Positions 55,901-64,000 of a DNA stretch of 64,000 nt are shown piece by piece (within the stretch, counting starts at the first letter, position 1; every line of letters begins with the position of its first letter). This DNA is from Brassica napus. Taxonomy: Eukaryota > Streptophyta > Magnoliopsida > Brassicales > Brassicaceae. The notes beneath the pieces are model-generated. The model had not been told where the DNA came from. It saw only the letters and a program-made list of their open reading frames with translations, and did not search any database. The position numbers and the translations under genes are program-made. The stretch covers positions 38,189,473 to 38,253,472 of the forward strand of contig NC_063449.1 of NCBI RefSeq assembly GCF_020379485.1. The letters are read 5' to 3'.

Positions 55901-56247
55901 ACAACGATGTTGAGCTCGAAGCTCTTGTTCTGATACGTCTCACACCCTTTGCAATGTCCTAGCTCCAACACCGTCACCGGAAGCACCAAACCGATCGTCA
56001 AAAACACGATCCATGACAAGACGAGGCTTCGCGTTGACGACTGGTTAAACCCGAGGAGCGTCAGAAACATCTCTAGCCTTTGCAGCGTTTGGCCGAGGTC
56101 GTCGTCTTCGTCGGGCGGAGGCTGTTCTTGATCGAGCAACGGCGTTTCAGTGGCAACTGGTGGTGATTGGTCACTAGTCGACATCAGAGCTTGAATACGT
56201 TTGTAGAAACCCACGGCGACGGATACGATCTCATTCAAAATGGACAT
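52953..56247 (-). CDS. DUF3537 multi-pass membrane protein
   Basis: Four exons (55759-56247, 54595-55026, 53960-54281, 52953-53095) total 1386 bases, 461 residues, with GT-AG introns. The start is ATG 56247; the frame extends a few codons upstream but without an ATG. The first exon has an acidic Pro/Asp-rich segment, then SLVLSWIVFLTIGLVLPVTV and ACLAGVSLLCVSHNLRKYG. Exon 2 adds further membrane spans (VFILVSMILSWTYLSTIFLA; FRIFLVLQFLVVTASQFTTL). The last exon encodes the conserved YLQMNPGGITIFGWTVDR and a final span. The biochemical role is unknown. It corresponds to Arabidopsis At1g67570 from memory. Intron 3 contains a CGGTT-rich repeat element and intron 2 AT-rich, MITE-like sequence; neither breaks the coding frame. 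Confidence 0.9.
53264..53920. repeat. CGGTT-rich repeat element in intron 3 of the DUF3537 gene
   Basis: TAGGCCTGGGCGTTCGG at the left and the inverted TAGGCATGGGCAT at the right bracket low-complexity GGTTCGGTTTCGG sequence and an AT-rich centre. The ends are imperfect inverted repeats, so this is probably a small non-autonomous transposon common in Brassicaceae. Confidence 0.55.
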
Positions 56248-58147
56248 CTGACCGTTCAAACGCCCGGTCGACGGCTGTGATTCATCTTTCGGGTTAATCG
56301 GGAATCAGAAGAAATGAGGGATTGTCATTTATCGAGGGGAAAGTTTATAAAAATTAAATTTCTTTGTTATGTGATTTTAAGCCGTTAGATTGGATGTTAG
56401 ACTGATGATTGAACGGTCGATGAGGAACATAAAATGCACCACCTGATTCTTCATTTGGGACGTGGGAAAGAATAATACTTTGGTACTCGATACAGATTTA
56501 AACTTGTTTATAATATCTTTTGCTGACGGTTCAGTTCATAGTGTACAACGTTTATTTTTTTTTAATTTGGTTTGACCAAACATATATACAAGATTATCTA
56601 TGATTCTTTCAATTATTTTTCTTAAATTACATCTTTAAAAGTATAAAATAACATCAAAATATTGAAATAATATGGAAATTAGAGATGAATTTCATTATAA
56701 AGAATATATATATAAGCAATAGAAATCGTTGTTTATATCTTACAATACTAAAATGGGATATTGGGAGTGTTTAGGGTGTCTACCTCGGCACAAAAAAACA
56801 ACCAATAACAATCTTTCATATTGCCACATCGTCACTGCTTTCTCGATAACAAAATTCTAAAGACTGCGTTTGGGCTCTATATTAATTTTAAAGGCCCAGA
56901 TGACCTTCATTTGACAAAGCTCATATCCAAAACACTAACGACTCTCTTCTTCCACTTCGTCTTCTCTTATTCCTCTCCATCCAATCTTTGTTGTTATTAA
57001 GCCTCATCTGCTATCAATCAATGGTGTTCTTCAATATCCTTTTAATGAATTTGTTTCACCTCTCTCTCATTTTCCTTCTTTACAAACCACTTCGTTTTAA
57101 GTTGGTTCTATTCAATCCTGAAAATCTCTTCCCAAAAAAAGAAGGGTTTCAGTCTTCAATAGACGCTGAGAAGAGAGCCGACATATTTCGAAGTTCCAGT
57201 GTGAAATCATTTCCATGGCCATGTATTGCTTCTACAGTCCCAACAATATTATGTTAATAATGTCAAAGAATCTATTTGCATTATGGTATATCTCACCAAT
57301 GAGTTTGCGATCTGTAGTGTCCATAACGGTCTTCCGAGTGTCTGAACTCTCATATGTTATTGGTCCAGTTCATGGACCGAGGAGGAATGAAAGAGAGCTA
57401 CAGAACTACCACTTCGCCTAGGTTACCATGTCAGTTCTGACTTTGTTGGCATGTTCTAATCATACAAAGGAACACGAATGTAAAATTTAGTTTTTTAAAA
57501 GCGCTCCATAAGATTGGAAACTGTCTCCATCTTATTCAGTGTTTCCCAATTTGTTTATATTCTGGAATCACAGTTCTGCAACTGTAATTGAGTTTCACCC
57601 AATGGAATATTGCTTAAGCAGCTGATGTGTAATTGTTGTTTTTCCTTTAAAAGCATGAGAATGACTAAAGTTTCATTTTTAATTTCTGGAAGATTTGATG
57701 CCTTTTTAATATCTTCACCATTTTTTGATCTTTGTCATGGGAGTATTAAGAGTTATATCCTCATAATTTATTTCATCCCCAGCATCTTGAACGAGCTCTG
57801 AGTCAATTCTCTATCTTATTGAGTATGCCAGAATCCAGATTCGTTAAAGACATGTGTTTCAGTTAAATCATTTCAGAGTATTGTGTTGTTCTGGTGGTGG
57901 ACAAACAAAACATCATAGCTTTTCCAGCACTCTATGGAACCTGCATATGGAAACAATGATTGTTCCTCAACCGTTTATGCCTGATCAATTAGGGAGCCGA
58001 GGGTTCATATTTGATCTCCAAATCCTAATGCTTCAGATGCTACGTCAGTGCTTAACTACTCCATACAAACAGTGAAACAGGGGAGGCGTTTACTCTTCGG
58101 TTTATGCGTGATGGGGTTATATGTTTATTTTCTCATATATATGTATA
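56248..58147. other. Intergenic DNA, no gene recognised
   Basis: The first 100 bases are the DUF3537 gene leader. A stretch around 56885-57100 resembles 62140-62335 at roughly three quarters of positions, so both are probably copies of one dispersed repeat. Confidence 0.4.
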
Positions 58148-59201
58148 CTAGGTTAAGATCCGCGCCTTGCGCGGGATAAATATTATATATAAATTACTTT
58201 TATGTATTATATGTTTTTTACATATTATGAAATAATAAATATATATTGAATAATTAAAAATTTAGTAACTATTACGTATATAGTTAAATTGGTGCAAATA
58301 CATAGATAAATTTTATTAATTCATACAAACACTTTTTCCATTTAATATGGTATAAAATTAAATTTAAATGATATTAACATAGATATATAGTACATTTTTA
58401 ATATTTACATCTGTTAAAAAATATTTTATACTCATATTATTTTTGATCATTTGTATTTCTTTATAACAAAAATTTTAAATCACTGATAACAATAAAAAAT
58501 TTGTAGGATGTTTAATAGTTTTAGTAATTTATAATTTAAAAAAAATTCAATACAAAGTTTAAAATCTAAATATTAAGTTGTCAATATTTTTTCCAAATGT
58601 TTATCAAAAAAAATTCAAAGTAAATTTCGAAATTAAAATACTTATGTATTTTATATGGTATATAATTTCTTTAAAAAAATTATTAATATACATATATGTA
58701 ATATTTATTAAATGAGACTTCCTACTTATGTAATTTCGTAATCATTTGAATCTTGTTATAACATAAATTTTAAACATGGATCAGAAAAATTTTAATATGA
58801 GTTTTTAACAACTTTAGTCATTTATAGTCGTTTTTAAAAATTCAAAATATAATATATACGAAAAAATCTAAATTTTTATTATATAGTTAATGTGGTTGTT
58901 TAATTTATTTTAGTAAGTTAAAATTTTAAAAAATGATAGAGAATAGACTAATTTGTATCAAATCTTTATTATTCAAAATTATTAATTGTCATATATACTT
59001 TAGTCGCATTAGGTAATTCCGTGATTTTTATTTATGGAAACAATGTAGAACATTCATGATTAATTTATGGTTAGTTTAATAAAAGCTTATTAAATATTTA
59101 TATGGACCAACATATTTTTCTAAGGATTCTATGAATGATTTTGGTGATGTCACGTGGCTACAAAAATATGTTGTAATGCTTCTCTTTTAATATATAAGGG
59201 A
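58148..59201 (-). mobile_element. Non-autonomous Helitron
   Basis: Read on the minus strand, the element begins with TC at 59201 (TCCCTTATATATTAAAAGAG) after a host A. It ends with CTAG at 58148 before a host T. Eight bases before CTAG is a perfect 6-bp stem with a 3-base loop (CCGCGC AAG GCGCGG, 58060-58074 by + numbering offset of the stem: 58160-58174). These are the hallmarks of Helitron ends. The 1.05-kb interior is AT-rich and codes for nothing. Confidence 0.65.
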
Positions 59202-59262
59202 TATATCTTTCCTGTGGTTTTGAATTTCTTAGAGTTCATACAATCATATTCTAATCCAAAGA

Positions 59263-59264
<2 letters not shown>

Positions 59265-59327
<63 letters not shown>
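59265..59327 (+). repeat. (CT)n microsatellite
   Basis: About 31 uninterrupted CT dinucleotides. The open frames across it (Ser-Leu or Arg-Glu repeats) are artefacts of the repeat. Confidence 0.97.
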
Positions 59328-59334
<7 letters not shown>

Positions 59335-59551
59335 TTGCAGTTACAGCATCTAGCATCTAAGGAGAAGAAAAAGAAGAGGAGATGTGAAATATTTCTTAGC
59401 TTGTTCTTTGATCTATGTAATTTTTCCAGTTTTCTCTCATACATGGAGCATATCATATGTAAGCCTCTCCATCTCCTTTCAAAAAGAGATATCTGTCTTC
59501 AAGCTTTCAGTTGTACTGTTGGATAAAGTCATGTGAACTCTGTTTCTGCAG

Positions 59552-59597
59552 AGATATTTGGTGCTGCAATTGGCAAAGGAAAACAAGCTGCTAAAAC
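59552..59597 (+). pseudogene. Captured exon fragment of a 20S proteasome alpha subunit (PAG1-like)
   Basis: Between an AG acceptor and a GTAAGC donor lies 46 bp that translates, allowing for one missing T, to GAAIGKGKQAAKT. This is the segment found in the plant proteasome alpha-3/alpha-7 class subunit PAG1. Only this exon is recognisable nearby, so it is a gene fragment, perhaps carried by a transposon. Confidence 0.55.
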
Positions 59598-59828
59598 GTA
59601 AGCTTTTGTGTGAATGTGTTTGGTATAATCGTAGTATGATTTATGTGTCTGGTCTGAAGCAATTTCTAACTTCACAATGAACCAGACAAGTAAATTAAGA
59701 AAAATCGAAGGAGCTTCTATGGCTAATGGGATTAATGATACCTAACTTCTGTAGTAAACTATTGTAGTGGTTCTCTTGAAGACTTGTGATTTATAAGAAA
59801 CGAATCTTTGATACTTTTAGAGTGAAAC

Positions 59829-60242
59829 ATGGCGAGGGAATGCTATAAGGTAATTTCTAAACTAAACTCCTCATCATATATCTATATTCCAACTCAAAGA
59901 GTGAAAAAACATGAATTGGACTGGAATTTTGTCAATGTGATAAAAACAGCTGCGAGGAGCACATCAGATGTGAATCACTCAAGGTTTATGCAGAAATCAG
60001 GAAAAGAGTCAGGGGAAGAGGAAGAGGAAGAAAAGGATCGAGAGAAAGGATCAAATAAAGTGAACAAGAAACTGAGAGAAAAATCTAGAATATCAAAAAG
60101 TCTTACCAAATATGGTCATGGTCATTATCACGACCATGATGTGTACGAAGAAGAATATGACGAGCAAGAACCAGAACGGCAAAGTGAGCCAGATTTGACA
60201 TTTAACTTGAGAAGATATAAGCGTTATGTATTTTTGCATTAA
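59829..60242 (+). CDS. Unrecognised ORF, 137 residues
   Basis: The frame begins at an ATG and encodes a charged protein with a Glu-rich run (SGEEEEEEKDREKGSNK), a His-rich patch (GHGHYHDHD) and an acidic-basic C-terminus. I recognise no family. It lies in a region of gene fragments, and internal GT and AG dinucleotides would allow splicing, so it may be a piece of a chimeric transcript rather than a gene. Confidence 0.2.
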   Translation: MARECYKVISKLNSSSYIYIPTQRVKKHELDWNFVNVIKTAARSTSDVNHSRFMQKSGKESGEEEEEEKDREKGSNKVNKKLREKSRISKSLTKYGHGHYHDHDVYEEEYDEQEPERQSEPDLTFNLRRYKRYVFLH

Positions 60243-62782
60243 CGGTGTCTATGTTTTACATCTGAATAGCATAGTTTATAATCTAGGAGAAGCTAATTTT
60301 CCAGCACCGGAGGAGATCAGTCCACCAGGGAAAAAAATGTTTTTCTGTTCGTGTCTTCGGATTATACCAAGTGTCCAAGTTTGAAAGAAGATTATATTTT
60401 GGTATCTCATGTTTTGCTTCAACAATGTCATAGGGACGCCTGCTTAGAATGCACGAATCTGGTCAGTGCTTTGAAATAGAAGCAAGAAATGTAAGGGCAA
60501 ACCAAGACCTGATGTCACACCTGAAAGTAAAATTGCTGTAAAAGATTCATTCAACTGAATGTAGGAGCTTCGACTAAGTTTATTTTTCTTTCAATAGTAT
60601 TCTTTTTGTACGTCTTATGAGCCATTCATTGATAATTTATCATAATATAAATGTTCTCCAACATCTATGTGTATATGGTTGAGACTCTCCAACATCTATG
60701 TGTATATATGGTTGAGCCCAGCGTGTTGCTATAATTGCGCTTTTTTCTTCCTCTTAAATCAGTGTGATAAGAAAAACAAGTGTAATCAAGTCCTGCTATT
60801 AGCATATCAGAGTTTTGGCTTAGTGTTAGGAGATTTGAGTGTATATCCTCTCATGTGTATTAATGTGCATGTACATTATGCAGTTTTTTTATTGTTTTTG
60901 TTTTCAGTCATGTATGTATATGATATATCTAAATTGGATAATATCTCTGCAGAATAAACAACAAAGGACTGTTTGAATCAAGAGAATGACAAATTGTCTT
61001 TTGCTTGCAAAACACAAGGAACTAATGGTTATAATAATCTTGCATTTTCATAAGTAATGAACACACATTTTTTCTAACTAACCTACAAACAAGAGTTTTT
61101 TATCATAATTTTTTTTGCAGCAAGAAAAAGAAGCTCTAACTCAAAGAAAAGGGAAATAGCTGATGATGTTCCAAATACAGTGAATCTAAAGTTTACAGAA
61201 AAGATGCAGCAGAAAGATGGAGAAGCTGATGAAAAAAAAAGAGTGGTGTCAGGTTTGAAGTACAGAAGAACCTAATCGGAATATGAATTTGATTTGATGG
61301 ACGAACGAAAAGTGGTGCACCCAGCTACCTATTTTATTATTTAGTTTTCTTAGCTAAGAAATTAAATATGATCTCCCTAATTTGACTTTATATGATGTTC
61401 TTTGTTTCATCGCTTTCTTGCTTAAACGTGCATTCAATAAAACCTATTGACTTATATTTGTGTGAAGATATTTGTTTGCATTGTCTAATCATCGTAATTG
61501 ATTTAGGGATGGTAATGTAAAAATGGTGTTCTGTATTATGAGACTGCAGGCAACTTGGTATGTAGCCAACTGTTTGAAAACAACTTAAGAGCATGCGCAA
61601 GAGTAAGTCTCAGTTTTTTTTTGCCAGCAACGTCCTCTGATCTATCCCATTTAGCTCCAAAATTACATACTAATTCAATCATTAGAGTTATTATAACAAA
61701 GAGTCATCAAAGCTATTTAAAGTAAAAGTAAAGATTAAGGCCTTTGAGACGAGGCCGGAATTCTTAATTTGGAGCGTCATTGTTTGTTTATATGATTTAA
61801 ATATCAAGTTTCGGTGATGGTTTGTTTAAAAAGTTTGTTCTGGTTTGGTCTGTTTTTTTTTATTTGTAATGTATTTTCAAGAATTGGTTTGAAGAATAAC
61901 ATTATTCTTATGTTTGAATCAATTTTTTGCTTCAATATTTGTAATGTATTTTCAAGAATTGTTAGAAATGAATCAAACAAGTAATAAAAGAGAGATATGC
62001 TCAAAGGAGAAGCATGCCACGTCCTCTTAAAAAATCAGCCAATAAAAAACAATTATTTTACCACGTCATATCAGTTCAAGTCGAAAATGCATAAAAATAG
62101 GCTTCTTCGTGCGGGTTTATAATATTAAGGATTGGCCCAGATCGAGTCCACCTCTCAAATGAAGCGTTGATCGTTTCTTTCATAGGGACTCCGTCTTCTC
62201 CGTTTCCTATACCAGTAAATCTCCGTTAGTCTCTTCAACAATCAATTATGTTCTTCACTCCCATCTTAAAGAATTCGTTTCACTTCCCTTTCTTTCTACT
62301 CCTTTATAAACCGCTTCGTCTACACTTACCTCAAATAAACCCGAAACTATCCTAAGCTAAAGTAATGGTGATGAAACCCTAACAGTTCCAAAGCTAAAGC
62401 GCATGAATCGTATCCTCCTCTTGGTATGTAATATCGTAATCCACTTCTTATTTTGTTAGGATTCCTTGCGGTAGAAGAATGAACCCTTTGATATTCTGGC
62501 TCGACTCTAAATCTCTCTTTCCCTGGTGATCAAATTGATTACGTTACCAATCTCAGTATCTTCCGCTGGGATATCCACCTCAAACGCCTCCGGGTCCTCT
62601 TTAAGAAGAAGCAGCAGGAGGAAACTGGTAGGGTCCGTAGAGCCATTGCATCGAGGTAACGAATCAAAGCAGTGATCTTTTTGTTTACATTTGATTGGTT
62701 ATAGTAATAAAGTTTAAGCCTTTTGATTGGTTATAGTAATAAAGTTTAAGCCTTTGTCACTTGTTGAATAATGTCTTGAATC
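60243..62782. other. Intergenic DNA with fragments and small duplications
   Basis: It includes a 30-bp tandem duplication around 60655-60717 (CATCTATGTGTATATGGTTG) and another of 32 bp at 62691-62754 (TTGATTGGTTATAGTAATAA). No intact gene is seen. Confidence 0.45.
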
Positions 62783-63052
62783 TGTTGGGCCTTAGTCTTT
62801 TTTGAGGCCCACTAGTGCTAGGGTTTTCTGGGACACAACTATATATATCTTGTGCCTCTTCTAAACCTAGTTAGCAGCCGTAGAGAAACTAGATCTGATA
62901 TTCTTGTAGACAGATCTCTGTAATTCCTTCATCAATAAAATCTCTCTTTGCCCGTAGACATAGCCGTCAGGGGTGAACCACGTTAAATCTCTGTGTCTTT
63001 CTTTATTGTTTATCCATCTGTTAATCTCTATCTTCTCACATCCGTCACAACA
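62783..63052 (+). repeat. 5' LTR of the copia element
   Basis: It starts TGTTGGGCC and ends near ACAACA just before the primer-binding site. A TATA-like TATATATA lies near 62842 and an AATAAA near 62936. The right border could be a few bases earlier. Confidence 0.75.
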
Positions 63053-63055
63053 AAC

Positions 63056-63067
63056 TGGTATCAGAGC
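63056..63067 (+). other. Primer-binding site of the copia element
   Basis: TGGTATCAGAGC is complementary to the 3' end of plant initiator methionine tRNA. Confidence 0.9.
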
Positions 63068-63090
63068 TTCGGGTTGAATCTGGTGAGAAG

Positions 63091-64000
63091 ATGTATGGGA
63101 TGAATATGAAGATCGACAAGTTTAATGGAAGGAACAGTTTCAGTCGCTGGCAAATCAAGATGAAGGTGTTGCTGAAGCAACAAGGTCTTTGGGCACCGTT
63201 GTCAGGGAAGAAGGTTGAACATGTTACTACTGAGATGGAGGTTAGTGAAGAGAAGATGTATTCAACAATTCTGTTGTGTCTGGCAGATGAGATCATCATC
63301 GAAGTTTCCGGTGTTGATGTTGCAGCTGATTTGTGGTCGAAGTTAGGGAGTCTATACATGACGAAGTCTCTGACTAAGAAGCTACTTCTGAAACAACGTC
63401 TTTTTCTCTATGAGGATGCAAGAAGGTACACAAATCCAAGATCATCTTGGCAGTCTAAATTCCATCTTGTTGGATCTGAGGAATATTGATGTTAAGGTGG
63501 AAGATGAGGATGCAGCACTGATTTTGTTGGTATCACTACCAAACTCCTATGAGAACTTTGTTCAGTCATTCATAGGGAGTAAGGATACAGTGAGTTTGGA
63601 GGAAGTCAGGTCAGCATTTCATAGCAGGGAGTTGCGACACAAGGCATCTGGTTCTGGTACAGACGACCAAGCTTCTGGGTTGTTTGTAGGTGGTGGAAAG
63701 AACTTTGGAAAAGGTAAGAAGTCGAAAGACAAAAGGTCATTTTCAAAGGGTCCTAAACCAACTGATATTTGCAATTACTGCAAAGAGAATGAGGCTAAAT
63801 CTGATGAAGATATTGCGCTGGTTGCTCGTGAAAAAACACATCCTAGAGATGTGTGGGTCCTGGACACAGGCGCATCTTATCATATGTGTCCAAGGAGAGA
63901 ATGGTTCTCAGAGTATGAGGCAGTGACTGATGGCAAGATCAAGATGGCGAATGACTTTGCTTACGATATTGCAGGAATCGGTTCTATTAAGCTCAGGACA
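63091..64000 (+). pseudogene. Copia gag-protease, frameshifted and partial
   Basis: From ATG 63091 the frame encodes a copia-type gag (FNGRNSFSRWQIKMKVLL). Near 63405-63420 an indel shifts the frame; the homologous reading then runs on without a stop to the window end (NIDVKVEDEDAALILLVSLP, SRELRHKASGSG). The zinc knuckle is cut short: CNYCKE is present, but the following His and Cys are replaced by a jump to KSDEDIALVA, so about 20-30 residues look deleted. The protease active site DTGASYH is visible near 63858. This copy cannot make normal Gag-Pol. Confidence 0.82.

Larger units (their letters stand above)
62783..64000 (+). mobile_element. Ty1/copia LTR retrotransposon, 5' part, running off the window
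   Basis: An LTR beginning TGTTGGGCC is followed by the primer-binding site TGGTATCAGAGC (initiator Met tRNA type). A gag frame and the start of protease follow. The element continues past 64000, so its 3' LTR is not visible. Confidence 0.85.

Noticed and set aside
59150..59456. Open frames of Ser-Leu or Arg-Glu repeats
   Set aside because: They are produced by the (CT)n microsatellite.
62000..62140. Second Helitron-like end (GAGAAGCATGCCACGTCC, GTGCGGGTTTATAATATTAAGG)
   Set aside because: The terminal hairpin and CTRR end are not visible, so borders cannot be supported.

Overview
This is plant nuclear DNA from the Brassicaceae, almost certainly a Brassica chromosome. The low-copy genes are close relatives of a short stretch of Arabidopsis chromosome 1, as I remember it: PSBY, ARR11, HHL1, a thimet-oligopeptidase-like gene, SRP72 and a DUF3537 gene, in reversed and thinned-out order. 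Between them sit large recent transposons of kinds common in Brassica. All database-style names here come from recognising protein motifs by eye; no search was run.

Layout: 413-1021 is PSBY. 2133-12485 is a complete CACTA (En/Spm) transposon (CACTA-1) with a 3-bp target duplication (ACC). It carries a TNP2-type transposase gene with one frameshift, an opposite-strand ATHILA-ORF1-like gene, and an apparently intact second transposase gene (Ptta/En/Spm type). 12870-31817 is a second, decayed CACTA (CACTA-2, target duplication TGA) in the opposite orientation. A Ty3/gypsy element of Tat type is nested in it (15554-26946, 502-bp LTRs that look identical, target duplication GTATT). The gypsy element has a gag-protease ORF, a pol ORF and a four-exon antisense gene.

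31818-38927 is gene-poor. From 38928 a gene cluster follows: ARR11 (+), HHL1 (-), the M3 peptidase (-, 20 exons), SRP72 (+, divergent from the peptidase), a U2 snRNA gene (-) with its full promoter, and the DUF3537 membrane-protein gene (-). The right end (56.3-64 kb) holds a small Helitron, a captured proteasome-subunit exon, simple repeats and the 5' end of a broken Ty1/copia element.

Several host genes are damaged: SRP72 has several lesions, HHL1 has one out-of-frame deletion, and ARR11 has a frameshift in its last codons. This fits loss of duplicate copies after Brassica genome triplication. The most unusual signal is in the gypsy element. Its gag-protease ORF ends at CAA-TAG-CAA-TTA, exactly the tobacco-mosaic-virus-type readthrough context, and the pol linker continues in the same frame after the stop.
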